NCBI GenBank assembly: GCA_907163375.1
Contig: CAJQUW010016128.1
Location: 1-64,000, forward strand
Length of the DNA: 64,000 nt
Direction: 5' to 3'
Origin: Prostheceraeus crozeri
Taxonomy: Eukaryota; Platyhelminthes; Polycladida; Euryleptidae
Shown here: in pieces, positions 53,694 to 64,000 of the stretch
Numbering within the stretch: position 1 is the stretch's first letter
Layout of the letters: each line of letters starts with the position of its first letter
Notes under the pieces: generated by a model
What the model was told of the DNA's origin: nothing
Databases searched by the model: none
The model's input: only the letters and a program-made list of their open reading frames with translations
Position numbers and translations under genes: made by a program

Positions 53694-54009
53694 TTTGATG
53701 ATACAACCTAAGAGATTTTCAACTTGGATTTTTATTTACTTCGCTCAGTCTTTGTCGAAACGTATAAGATACAACCATGGTGTCATAAGACTCATGTGTG
53801 CGTTCATCGTAAACACATCAAGAACAAACCGCAATGATGATACTTCAAATATGTACAAAACTGAATTTTCAACAACGGAGTAAAAGTTTGAGATGATACA
53901 CTCCTGGCAAGCTAACTCATGAAGTAGCTTTGCTGTGATACATTTCTATCTGTAAACATGTGGTAATGTTAAAGTGAATCTAAAGCTTCTCAGCTTATTA
54001 ATTGTTCAT

Positions 54010-56530
54010 CATCGCATCAACGCTTTAACTTGTAAACAGTTATAATTTTATTTTTAATTTACAAATAGTAGAACGCTTAGTCTAACTTGCAAACTAGTAA
54101 ATCTTATGATCCTATTTTTCAAACAGTTATACCTTTCTTTCTAGCATATAAACTGTTATACCTTTATTTCTAACATACAAGCAGCTAAAACTATATTTCT
54201 AACATACAAACAGATAAAACTTTATTTCTAACGTACACACTGTTGAAACTTCATTTTGTTTCTAACATATAAACAGATAAAACTTTATTTCTAACGTACA
54301 CACTATTGAAACTTTATTTTTAATCTGTAAACTGTTGAAACTATATCTTTCATTTACAAATAGTAGAACGCTTAGTCTAACTTGCAAACTAGTAAATCTT
54401 ATGATCTTAATTTACAAACCGATAAAACTCTATTTCTAACATACACACTGTTGAAACTTTTTTTTGAACTTGTAAACGGTTGAAACTTTATTTTATTTCT
54501 AACGCGCAAACGACTAAAACTTTATTTCTAACGTACACACTGTTGAAACTTCATTTTTAATCTGTAAACTGTTGAAACTATATCTTTCGTTTACAAATAG
54601 TAGAACGCTTAGTCTAACTTGCAAACTAGTAAATCTTATGATCTTAATTTACAAACCGATAAAACTCTATTTCTAACATACACACTGTTGAAACTTTTTT
54701 TTGAACTTGTAAACGGTTGAAACTTTATTTTATTTCTAACGCGCAAACGACTAAAACTTTATTTCTAACGTACACACTGTTGAAACTTCATTTTTAATCT
54801 GTAAACTGTTGAAACTATATCTTTCGTTTACAAATAGTAGAACGCTTAGTCTAACTTGCAAACTAGTAAATCCTACAATCTCATGTTACAAACAGATAAA
54901 ACTTTATTTCTAACGTACACACTGTTGAAACTTAATTTTTAACATACAAGCAGCTAAAACTTAATTTCTAACGTACACGTTGTTGAAACTTTAGTTTTAA
55001 TCTACGAACAGTTGAAACTTTCTTCTATTTCTAACACACAAACAGCTTAAACTTTATTTTTAACATACACACTAATGAAACTATATTTTTTAATCTGTAA
55101 ACTGCTGAAACTATATCTTTCATTTACAAATAGTAGAACGCTTAATGTAACTTGCAATCTAGTAAATCCTACAATCTCATTTTAGAAACAGATAAAACTT
55201 TATTTTTAACGAACACACTGTTGAAACTAAATTTTTAACATACAAACAGCTAAAACTTTATTTCTAACGTACACACTGTTGAAAATTTATTTCTAATCTA
55301 GAAACTGTTGAAACTTTATTCTATTTCTAACACACAAACAGCTTAAACTTTATTTTTAACATACATACTATTCAAACTTTATTTTTTAATCTGTAAACTG
55401 CTGAAACTATATCTTTCATTTACAAATAGTAGAACGCTTAGTCTAACTTGCAAACTAGTAAATCTTATGATCTTATTTTACAAACAGATAAAACTTTACT
55501 TCTAACGTACACACTGTTGAAACTTAATTTTTAACATACAAGCAGCTAAAACTTTATTTCCAACGTACACGCTGTTAAAACTTTAGTTTTAATCTACAAA
55601 CAGTTGAAACTTTCTTCTATTTCTAACACACAAACAGCTTAAACTTTATTTTTAACATACACACTATTGAAACTATATTTTTTAATCTGTAAACTGCTGA
55701 AACCATATCTTTCGTTTACAAATAGTAGAACGCTTACTGTAACTCACAAACTATTATATCCCGCAATCTTATTTTTACAAACAGATATAACTTTATTTCT
55801 AACGTACACATTGTTGAAACTTTATTTTTAATCTGTAAACTGTTGAAACTATATCTTTCATTTCCAAATAGTAGAACGCTTAGTCTAACTTGCAAAATAG
55901 TAAATCTTATGATCTTAATTTACAAACCGATAAAACTCTATTTCTAACATACACACTGTTGAAACTTTTTTTTGAACTTGTAAACGGTTGAAACTCTACT
56001 TTATTTCTAACGCGCAAACGACTAAAACTTTCTTTCTAACGTACACACTGTTGAAACTTCATTTGAATATGTGAACTGTTGAAACTATATCTTTCGTTTA
56101 CAAATAATAGAACGCTTAGTCTAACTTGCAAACTAGTGAATCCTGCAATCTCATTTTACAAACAGATAAAACTTTATTTCTAACGTACACACTGTTGAAA
56201 CTTTATTTTTAATCTGTAAACTGTTGAAACTATATCTTTCGTTTACAAATAGTAGAACGCTTGCTGTAACTTACAAACTATTAAATCCCGCAATCTTGTT
56301 TTTACAAACAGATATAACTTTATTTCTAACGTACACACTGTTGAAACTTAATTTTTAACTTGGAAACTCTTGAAACTTTATTTCATTTCTAACATACAAA
56401 CAGTTTAAACTCTATTTCTAACACATACACACTATTGAAACTTTATTTTTAATCTGTAAACTGTTGAAACCATATCTTTCGTTTACAAATAGTAGAACGC
56501 TTAGTCTAACTTGAGAACTGGTAAATCTTG
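54010..56530 (-). repeat. 29-bp tandem repeat with AATAAA, array R2 (expanded)
   Basis: About 2.5 kb of the same unit in inverted orientation (seen as TTTATTTCTAACGTACACAC). Higher-order periodicity is visible: a block with GAACGCTTAGTCTAACTTGC recurs roughly every 230-350 bp. It is over three times as long as array L2. Confidence 0.88.
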
Positions 56531-56689
56531 TTCGTCATCGAATCTAACTGTTTAAATCTTTATCAATGAAATCAATGTTCCACAGTCCTTTGAAAAAGAT
56601 GTGATCACCCTTCATCTAACCCATCCGTTGCATGAAAACAACAACTCTTCGCATAATAACATTTATTGAATAACTGTAACAAGCATGCT

Positions 56690-57220
56690 TTACAAATCAA
56701 TGGTTTGAAACAGATAAAATAGATACAGCTGGTAACTGTCATATAGCGAGCAATGATAACCATACAGGACTTTGGCAGTGTTGAGGTAAGGAGGAAAGAA
56801 GCATTGGTTATGAACGTAGCTACTACAACGAAAAGACAAAATAGGAACACACAAATCCTTAAAACGTTTCGTGACTTCATGATAGTGTTGATTCACTCTA
56901 CTATCCCAAGGTGGGAGCAAAATATCATTAATGACTAGATTGGGAAATACTTTCCTCTCCTTACCAGGATTATTACAAAAGATGCGTATAACATTGAAAG
57001 CAGCTAACCATCGTTTAAAGTCAATAAGAAGAGCACTCTCACAAGAAAAGCCATAGTCTTGCAAATATTTCAGATTAAGTCCATGAATGTGTTTTCTCGC
57101 CCATTGATCAACATTGTGATCACAGTTGGCATGTTGATGATAGACACTAACAATCTGATATGTCCAATTGTTCATAGCAATAGCACTGAGCTCCTGTACA
57201 GGTTCACCCTCACAATCCAT
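56690..57220 (-). CDS. DEDDh exonuclease-like gene, second copy
   Basis: 176 residues, nearly the same as 11,265-11,798: Asp-x-Glu in MDCEGEPVQEL, HGLNLKYL, CNNPGKE, and His-x4-Asp in HCSLYDS. It differs by an in-frame 3-bp deletion (NLVINDILLP here) and a few substitutions, all keeping the catalytic residues. The frame is intact in both copies. It is present only in the right arm of the palindrome. A ASIIIF stretch after a TTTTAG again precedes the ATG. Confidence 0.68.
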   Translation of the reverse strand: MDCEGEPVQELSAIAMNNWTYQIVSVYHQHANCDHNVDQWARKHIHGLNLKYLQDYGFSCESALLIDFKRWLAAFNVIRIFCNNPGKERKVFPNLVINDILLPPWDSRVNQHYHEVTKRFKDLCVPILSFRCSSYVHNQCFFPPYLNTAKVLYGYHCSLYDSYQLYLFYLFQTIDL

Positions 57221-57271
57221 AAAAATGATGATAGAAGCCTAAAACGGAAATTACACATCTAAGGAAACGTT

Positions 57272-57529
57272 CTATAACATATCACAAAATGAAGAATTAC
57301 ATCGATGCTTTTCACGACAAAATACACAAATGATATGATGGCAACGAAGAAGTAAAATGTATCTAATAAGACCACGTCCACGACACTCAAAGCACATAAG
57401 CGAATTGTCATAGGGTAGATTTAGGAAAGGATTAGCAATTCTCTTTCCTTGACTTGCGTTTGGAGGTAGCATTCTTGTCCGACTTGCGCTTCGTACCACT
57501 CCCGTTAAGGATTTCGTCAATAATGTCAT
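57272..57529 (-). CDS. Small RING-finger-like gene, right-arm copy (complete)
   Basis: The C-terminal half has LMCFECRGRGL, LLLRCHHIICVFCREKHRC and CDML; all zinc ligands seen in the 11,851 copy are kept. As there, the first half of the frame overlaps the 3' end of the split-start gene in another frame. Confidence 0.5.
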   Translation of the reverse strand: MTLLTKSLTGVVRSASRTRMLPPNASQGKRIANPFLNLPYDNSLMCFECRGRGLIRYILLLRCHHIICVFCREKHRCNSSFCDML

Positions 57530-58205
57530 CTACGCTGGGTGGCTTTGGAATATATAGGATGGATTCAGTGTGTATCGAGAGAGAGGGTATTTTGTTATCC
57601 TTGTGCTGACCATAATATAGCCCATTGATTTTGAAAATGATATCCCAAGTACCTTCTCCGAGCTCATCACATCTGATGGGTATTGATTGATCTCCATCCT
57701 TTTTATAATAACTACACCAATGTGATAATGGTAAGCAAATTTGATTGCCATCCCAAATCTTTCTATAGGGAGTATCCTTTTCATCTCTCGCCTTCCACTC
57801 TTGAGCAAGAGGAGTAGGAATGTCCATATTTAATGTCACGTACTCTTCAATAATGTCAAGTTGGTGGCGAATGTACGGACTCACGGGATGAGTATGTAGT
57901 CCCCATACTGATTGCTCAATATCTTCACATCAGTGGAAGGGAGCATTCCCGTTTGCAGTACTACGCTGTGATCCTCATGACGCAAGACTTGTTTAAATTT
58001 ACGCTGTAGCGGTGTAGGATTATGTACCTTGGTTGTTTCTTCCACTGGTCTCAGATGTAGATGATCTGATTATAGCGAACCTTGTAACGTCTGGCCACCA
58101 TTTTGTCCTGTCAGTGTAGTAGATGTAGAAGATGCCTGAAAATAAAAAAGATTGTATTAAGTTTACGTTCACGGGAGGAGAGGGACGAAAGTAGCGACTT
58201 ACCAT
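57432..58205 (-). pseudogene. Split-start gene, right-arm copy with 1-bp deletion
   Basis: Start ATG 58,203-58,205, intron 58,136-58,202 with the same sites. A run of four G present in the other copies is three here (about 57,885), shifting the frame; coding sense continues from 57,884 to 57,432 (YIRHQLDIIEEY onward). TATA-like TTTATAAATA-inverse lies near 58,305-58,315. Confidence 0.75.
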
Positions 58206-58406
58206 TTTAGTTGGATAATATGACAGGGATGTAGAGAGAGAGAATGTGCGTCCGTCACTTGTACGATTCAACGATGGAATGATTCTCACTGTGGAAGGCT
58301 CTCTATTTATAAAGGAATGCTTGATTCTCATTAGACAACAATCCTCATTGGAGAATAGCATCAAGTTGATTCCCACTCTCACCAATGCTTCATTCGCCCG
58401 CTAGCG

Positions 58407-58796
58407 CTAATCGTCTCCTTTCACCGTCTCGACTAAAGCTCTATTGTATTCTTCCGTTGATAGGTGTGGTAAAACATGGGTGGGCAAATGTTGTGTGTCG
58501 TCGCGCCATTGATAATAATACTCCAACAGTAGGCGACCATGCTTGAATACGCGCCTTGGATATTTCAGCGAAGTCTCATCAATCAATTTCCTACTTTGAG
58601 CCACATTCATGAATACAATGTAGCAGACAAGCTCGTTGTGGGGAAGGGTGTGGGCATGCACCAATGGTTGAATGTAGGTCGTAAGCATATCATCATTCAT
58701 CATGATTTGGAAGCCTATCACTGAGGGAAGCTCGACATACGTCCTTAGAGTCACCTAAACAATGTCCTCCATGCTCTGGGAAACTACCTGCGCCAT
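58407..58796 (-). CDS. Unknown protein gene, right arm, uninterrupted by LINE
   Basis: Counterpart of 49,791-51,377. TAG at 58,755-58,757 separates MAQVVSQSMEDIV from a 115-codon frame VTLRTYVELPSVIGF ... ALVETVKGDD. The frame after the TAG is open. Either a downstream start (first Met in the segment is MMNDDML) or a spliced start is used. No domain recognised. Confidence 0.45.
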
Positions 58797-59109
58797 CGGC
58801 TGAATCACTCCTCTCGTTGTCAAAAGAATGTACATAGCTCATGCACTCCAACTCTCTCAGTGCTGTAGGCGTATTTAATACCACCCACCCCTACGCTCCT
58901 CTGGTGTTAACTTTCGTTTAGCAAAAAAGTCGTCATGAAATTTCAACGACGGAGTAAAAGTTTGAGATGATACACTCCTGGCAAACTAATTCATGAAGTA
59001 GCTTTGCTGTGATACATTTCTATCTGTAAACATGTGGTAATGTTAAAGTGAATCTAAAACTTCTCAGCTTATTAATTGTTCATCGTTGCATCAACGCTTT
59101 AACTCGTGA

Positions 59110-60016
59110 ACAGTTATAATTTTATTTTTAATTTACACTTAGTCTAACTTGTAAACTAGTAAATCTTGCGATCTTATTTTTACAAACAGTTATACCTTTA
59201 TTTCTAACATACACACTATTGAAACTTTATTTCTAACTTGTAAGCTGGTGAAACTTTATTTTTTATCTTGTAAACTGTTGAAACTTTATTTTGTTTCTAA
59301 CATGCAAACAGATAAAGCTTTATTTCTAACATACACACTATTGAAACTTTGTTTCTAACTTGTACACTGGTGAAACTTTATTTTTGACTTGTAAACTGGT
59401 GAAACTTTATTTTGTTTCTAACATGCAAACAGATAAAGCTTTATTTCTAACATACACACTATTGAAACTTTGTTTCTAACTTGTACACTGGTGAAACTTT
59501 ATTTTTAACTTGTAAACTGGTGAAACTTTATTTTTTATCTTGCAAACAACTAAAACTTTATTTCTAACGTACACACTATTGAAGCTTTATTTTCAACTTG
59601 CAAACAGCTAAAACTTTATTTCTAACGTACACACTATTAAAACTTTATTTTTAACTTGTAAACTGGTGAAACTTTATTTTTGACTTGTAAACTGGTGAAA
59701 CTTTATTTTGTTTCTAACATGCAAACAGATAAAGCTTTATTTCTAACATACACACTATTGAAACTTTGTTTCTAACTTGTACACTGGTGAAACTTTATTT
59801 TTAACTTGTAAACTGGTGAAACTTTATTTTTTATCTTGCAAACAACTAAAACTTTATTTCTAACGTACACACTATTGAAGCTTTATTTTCAACTTGCAAA
59901 CAGCTAAAACTTTATTTCTAACGTACACACTATTAAAACTTTATTTTTAACTTGTAAACTGGTGAAACTTTATTTTTTATCTTGTAAACTGTTGAAACTT
60001 TATTTTGTTTCTAACA
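59110..60016 (-). repeat. 29-bp tandem repeat, array R1, part before the mariner
   Basis: Inverse of array L1; contains an internal duplication of about 270 bp (59,330-59,600 compared with 59,690-59,960). It continues after the mariner at 61,197-61,430. Confidence 0.85.
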
Positions 60017-60018
60017 TA

Positions 60019-61195
60019 CGTGGTGACGTCAAACAGTATCCGGACTCGATATGAAAGAAGAAAGGTACAATATTTTAATTATAATTTTTGGAAAGAGCAT
60101 CCATTATAGGTATAGAAAATTGCTTGTTTTGACATTGGATTTAATCAACTATATTTTTGTACAGTTTCTTTACATTTTTACTGTATTGGCTCATTTTTTT
60201 CGAGTTTTAACTTTTCATTGATACAAATGTTAGAATAGTTGTCGCTTTTTGAAGCTTTCTTACACCTAATGATATCAAAAACACGAAATTATTTGTCAAA
60301 ACTTTTATATCAAAAACTTCTCGCCAGAAGATTGTCGCTCTTCGCAAGAATACAAGTTTCCTGGTGAGACAGCCACTCGAAAACTTCGTACCGTAGCGAC
60401 TCACAGGAGAGCTTTCATGCTTGTGATTTTCTGGGACTGGCACGGCCTTGTTAACTTGGAGTTTGTCGATCGAGGGACAAGAATTGATTCCGAATTTTAT
60501 TCTACCCAAATCAAAAATGCTCGAAGACGTCGACGTACTCCACGTGGACAGACTTTGTATTTGCTGCACGATAATGCGCCGATTCATACGAGTCAACGAA
60601 GTCGCGATGCACTAGAGTCAGTGGGATTTGTACAACTCCAACATCCACCGTATAGTCCTTATTTAGCTCCCAGCGACCATTGGCTTTTTCGACACCTCAA
60701 GAATCACCTCAAAGGGCAGCGATTTGAAAACAAAGAGGAACTACGCGCTGCTGCTACGGAATTTTTTTCTTCTCGTCCCTTACACTTTTTTCGGGAAGGA
60801 CTTTTGCAACTTGTTCATCGCTGGCGGAAATGTGTGGAGCAAAATGGAAGTTACATCGAAAAACTTTAATAAATTTTTTGTTACCTGTAACGAGAAGTTT
60901 TTGATATAAAAGTTTTGACAAATAATTTCGTATTTTTGATATCATTAGGTGTAAGAAAGCTTCAAAAAGCGACAACTATTCTAACATTTGTATCAATGAA
61001 AAGTTAAAACTCGAAAAAAATGAGCCAACACAGTAAAAATGTAAAGAAACTGTACAAAAATATAGTTGATTAAATCCAATGTCAAAACAAGCAATTTTCT
61101 ATACCTATAATGGATGCTCTTTCCACAAATTATAATTAAAATAGTGTACCTTTCTTCTGTCATATCGAGTCCGGATACTTTTTGACGTCACCACG
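60019..61195 (+). mobile_element. mariner-family element with about 290-bp inverted repeats
   Basis: Ends CGTGGTGACGTCAAACAGTA and the inverse of TACTTTTTGACGTCACCACG, flanked by TA (60,017-60,018; 61,196-61,197). The two ends stay inverted and matching for roughly 290 bp, up to the CTTCTCG/CGAGAAG junction, unusually long for mariner. It splits array R1 and is absent from the left arm. Confidence 0.85.
60299..60869 (+). pseudogene. mariner transposase, C-terminal part only
   Basis: FMLVIFWDWHGLVNLEF, then LLHDNAPIHTS (second catalytic Asp) and YSPYLAPSDHWLF (third Asp), ending in SYIEKL. The N-terminal DNA-binding domain and first catalytic Asp box are missing: coding sense starts directly at the inner edge of the left inverted repeat. 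Confidence 0.82.
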
Positions 61196-61196
61196 T

Positions 61197-61430
61197 ACAA
61201 ACAGATAAAGCTTTATTTCTAACGTACACACTATTGAAACTTTGTTTCTAACTTATACACTGGTGAAACTTTATTTTTAACTTGTTAACTGATGAAACTT
61301 TCTTTTAACATACAAACAGATAAAACTTTATTTCTAACGTACACACTGTTGAAACTTTATTTTTAATCTGTAAACTGTTGAAACTATATCTTTCATTTAC
61401 AAATAGTGGAACGCTTAGTCTAACTTGTAA
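61197..61430 (-). repeat. 29-bp tandem repeat, array R1, part after the mariner
   Basis: About eight units; continuous with the array before the mariner if the insertion is removed. Confidence 0.85.
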
Positions 61431-61451
61431 ATCTTATAACACTTCATATGG

Positions 61452-61652
61452 GTGATGATGGTAGATGAAATAGTGTTAAATAAAATTAAGATAACTTACA
61501 CTTCTGATGCAGGGATAGCAATCGACTGCGATCCATGTGTAAAGAGCTTGTTAGACTACGGAAGAGAGAAGTTTGTTATGTTGCGTGTGGCGCATGAGTG
61601 TCCTCCCATTTCATTCCATTCATCAATTCGTCTCATTGATAGAGACAGGTAG
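61452..61652 (+). CDS. Small 66-residue frame, right-arm copy
   Basis: Same protein as 48,359-48,559 in inverted position. No function assigned. It begins beside array R1 and may be an exon. Confidence 0.35.
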   Translation: MMMVDEIVLNKIKITYTSDAGIAIDCDPCVKSLLDYGREKFVMLRVAHECPPISFHSSIRLIDRDR

Positions 61653-62060
61653 AACTCATGGTTCTCATAACGTATGCAATGGAAAGTTTATAAGGCAACC
61701 TTCGACAGTTGGCTAAATGTCACCCTGGCGCGAATGCATGCTACGTTGAGACAGAGGCAATCACTTGCAAACATGACGCAGAGAGGTTTAACAAGATTGA
61801 CCATTGCCGAATGTCCCTTGCGGTATACATAGCTACGGGTTTCACCGCCGCCCTTTACAGGAATACCCGTCGAAAGGAAGTATTACACCGAACTTCATTT
61901 GCAACTTTCAAGTTGACTGATAGCAGATTCAACTTAATGATAGTATTCGCCAGTCTGAAGACTGCCCAGGGCAAGCCGCGTGGAGGTTCTATCATGTCTT
62001 GCCCCATGGTGGCCCTTATCAGGGCCGGTGGTTCGTTCTCGGGGGTCGTCATCAGCCATC

Positions 62061-62327
62061 TTACTCCATACCGATTCTGCTGAGAGAGAGTCGAAACCGT
62101 TCAACCTCAGCAGTGTCGATTTCCATGCTAGTTGGTATGTGAGTGGAGGGTGGAATGTAGCGCCATTCCATTGGATTGGCAACACTTGCTGTCATCGCAT
62201 TGCCAATCCGAGAAAGATTGTTGTGGATTATGTCTTGCTCCTCTATTCTAGCAAATTCATTAAATAAATTTCGCGGTCTTAACTGCGGTCCGCGAGGAGA
62301 GCTGACTGCAGCGTTTGGTGTCTCCAT
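62061..62327 (-). CDS. 88-residue protein, right-arm copy (intact)
   Basis: METPNAAVSSPRGPQLRPRN, then NPMEWRYIPPSTHIPTSME and LSLSRIGME. Open throughout, unlike the left copy with its TAG. TATA box TATATAAA at 62,359-62,366, 32 bp before the ATG. No domain recognised; the protein is small and polar with a basic N-terminal third. Confidence 0.6.
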   Translation of the reverse strand: METPNAAVSSPRGPQLRPRNLFNEFARIEEQDIIHNNLSRIGNAMTASVANPMEWRYIPPSTHIPTSMEIDTAEVERFRLSLSRIGME

Positions 62328-62358
62328 GATTGAAATGAAATGAAATGAGAGGTAGTGG

Positions 62359-62366
62359 TTTATATA
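62359..62366 (-). promoter_or_regulatory. TATA box of the 88-residue gene, right arm
   Basis: TATATAAA on minus, mirror of 47,645-47,652. Confidence 0.75.
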
Positions 62367-62621
62367 CCCCTCTAATGCGACGCAACGTTCAAGTTGACTG
62401 ATAGCAGATTCAACTTAATGATAGTATTCACCAGTCTAAAGACTGTCGCCAGTCTGAAGACTGCCCAGGGCAAACCGCGTGGAGGTTCCATCATGTCTTG
62501 CCCCTTGGTGGCCCTTATGAGAGCCGTTGGTTCGTTCTCGTCGTATCTGAAAATAGAAGGAAAAATAGATGAAAATTTTTTCAAGTGATAGAGATGAATA
62601 TTGACTTACCACACCATCAAT

Positions 62622-63821
62622 TCAAGCGGTTCGTTGAACCTTCGCTGGTGGTGGATGAGGCAAGTATTTAGCTGGTAACTTTCGCTTACGATGGCGAATT
62701 TCCTTTATCTCGCCATTGTGTTTGATGCTGATGTGGAGACAGCGAATATCTGGCGTTGCTCCTTCGTAGCACTCGCTCGTTTTGTCCAAATCCTCCGACT
62801 CCATTATTACATCGTCGATAATTTTGCTACCGACTACGGGGAGGTGGAGCGTTGTTCTTCTCTCCTTGACAGCGCTATTCTTCGCCTCAAGAAGAGCCAT
62901 ATTCTCCTGCTCATGTTGGAGTTTGAGCGTCGCCTCCTTCGCCTTCATGTTCTTAATGCATGTGGCCTGATCTTCTACACGACTCTCACTCGCTAGAGCT
63001 CTCTTTTGGAAACCTTCCAACTTCAGTACTTGAGCCGTAAGACTCCTAATTTCCGCCACCTGCTTTTTGAGTTGAAAACTCTCATCCCTTAATGCTGAGC
63101 ATTCGTTTTTATAACGGCTCATTTCATCCTTGAGCTTCTTAATGGCGTACTCTTGGCTAACCCTCGCCACACCATCATCCTTAGCCCACTGCTTGGCTTG
63201 GACTTTGATGCCTCTCCCTTTTTTAGGTGAGGAGTGCATTTTTGGCGCTGGCACTGCCCGACTCTTCACAATTGCCTCATCGGGTTTAGGAGCAATGACC
63301 GCCTCCTCGGGTTTGCCAGTGATGACCACCTCTTCAGTTTCCGATTCAGATTCGGATATTTCCGAATCAGAGCTAGAAGAGGTGAGGTCAGATAACGGTG
63401 GCTGATCAATCTTGCAGTCTTCTATTGCACGAACTGCCATCTGCAACTCTGTCTCCGCATCCAGATCAACTTGAGGTCTTTTAACAGGTAGGATGATGAC
63501 CTTCCTAACCTCTGAGGCATGCGTCTCTGTCTCCTCATCTTGATCAGGTTTATTGAAAAGTGGGGTGATGGCTTTCCCAACCTCTGAGGTGGTATAATTC
63601 TTCACCTTCTTAATAGGACATTTTGAATGCGTCTTATAGAAAGACTCGTTCAGGTTTCCCCTGACGAATTTCATGCACGATGTGCATCCGCTCACCACAC
63701 CGACCTCCTTTTGCTCTTCGGGAGTGTCGGTGAATTTAGTTAAATGGCGCTTGAACTCGCCACCTCGCTTGACTTCGCCACATAGGCACTTTTTAAAATG
63801 AAACTTCGAGTTTCCTCCCAT
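62622..63821 (-). CDS. Zinc-finger/coiled-coil protein, right-arm copy (399 aa)
   Basis: The full-length version of 46,427-47,389. N-terminal CLCGEVKRGGEFKRHL and CTSCMKF suggest zinc binding; residues about 110-205 form an acidic, serine-rich linker (SSSSDSEISESESETEE) with two near-repeats of (K)PEEAVIAPKPDEAIV, absent from the left copy. A coiled coil covers about 235-335 and a basic RHRKRKLPAKYLP region lies near the C terminus. Upstream, the TTTTACAG acceptor of the 5'-UTR intron is kept at about 63,842. Family unknown. Confidence 0.78.
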   Translation of the reverse strand: MGGNSKFHFKKCLCGEVKRGGEFKRHLTKFTDTPEEQKEVGVVSGCTSCMKFVRGNLNESFYKTHSKCPIKKVKNYTTSEVGKAITPLFNKPDQDEETETHASEVRKVIILPVKRPQVDLDAETELQMAVRAIEDCKIDQPPLSDLTSSSSDSEISESESETEEVVITGKPEEAVIAPKPDEAIVKSRAVPAPKMHSSPKKGRGIKVQAKQWAKDDGVARVSQEYAIKKLKDEMSRYKNECSALRDESFQLKKQVAEIRSLTAQVLKLEGFQKRALASESRVEDQATCIKNMKAKEATLKLQHEQENMALLEAKNSAVKERRTTLHLPVVGSKIIDDVIMESEDLDKTSECYEGATPDIRCLHISIKHNGEIKEIRHRKRKLPAKYLPHPPPAKVQRTA

Positions 63822-64000
63822 TATGTATATCTGTTATGTATCTGTAAAAGGAAGGATGAAATAGAATTACTAACAGGCAACATTGGTAGTCATTTTTATA
63901 ATCATGCAGCTAAATTGTGAGATTGGTGGAAAGTGTCGAACCTCTGAATCCGTTACAGGCATTACTCAGAGGGATTCTTATCCCAACTCCAAGGCCTCGG

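Larger units (their letters stand above)
53694..64000 (-). repeat. Right arm of the giant inverted repeat (continues past window)
   Basis: Inverted partner of 46,251-53,529 with a spacer of about 165 bp (53,530-53,693). It carries a longer 29-bp repeat array (54,010-56,530), the exonuclease and RING genes (56,540-57,430) and a mariner insertion (60,019-61,195) that the left arm lacks. Confidence 0.9.

Noticed and set aside
46251..64000. CRISPR array or integron in the 29-bp repeats
   Set aside because: Repeats are directly adjacent without spacers, in a spliced eukaryotic context; they are a minisatellite.

Overview
This is nuclear DNA from an animal, most likely an aquatic invertebrate. It has GT-AG introns, exons of a DEG/ENaC sodium channel gene, and many transposons: Polinton, Penelope-like, non-LTR, pogo, Tc1 and mariner. 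The species cannot be fixed from the sequence.

Region 1 (1-about 12,950) is most of a Maverick/Polinton element (adintovirus-like). It encodes the end of a protein-primed DNA polymerase B, a double jelly-roll major capsid protein, an adenovirus-type maturation protease, a packaging ATPase, a chromodomain integrase, two tandem paralogous capsid-like proteins and several small basic or membrane-active virion-like proteins. Many frames abut or overlap by 1-4 bases. Six genes carry only one or two stops or a frameshift each, so the copy died recently. Three further genes resemble transcription factors: two tandem PC4-like proteins and a full two-repeat TATA-binding-protein homologue that overlaps the tail of the second PC4-like gene. 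The right end (10.4-12.95 kb) holds a RING/membrane protein, a DnaQ-like DEDDh exonuclease, a small RING protein and a spliced gene with a TATA box.

Region 2 (about 13-44 kb) is host DNA full of decayed transposons: a dispersed repeat, a pogo-like element with a PHD-like finger, a Tc1-like deletion derivative, Penelope-like pieces split by a TTAA-flanked element, a hAT-like element and LINE tails. Five phase-compatible exons of a DEG/ENaC channel lie on the minus strand (42,988 down to 31,785), with mobile elements in their introns.

Region 3 (about 44-64 kb) is dominated by a very large inverted repeat. The left arm is 46,251-53,5xx, the spacer is about 165 bp, and the right arm is 53,7xx-64,000, running off the window. 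The arms carry small genes, each behind its own TATA box. Some are spliced, and the genes are separated by arrays of a 29-bp repeat that contains AATAAA in most units. Three genes (exonuclease, RING protein and the split-start spliced gene) are homologous to the right end of the Polinton, so Regions 1 and 3 belong to related elements. The arms have since diverged. The left arm lost the exonuclease gene and gained a LINE fragment (7-bp target duplication). The right arm gained a mariner (TA duplication). One gene has a stop only in the left arm, one has a 1-bp deletion only in the right arm, and one differs by 79 codons in frame.

Taken together, an element carrying its own TBP and PC4-like factors, next to related DNA whose genes each have a clear TATA box, suggests an element-specific transcription system. 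That link is inference.
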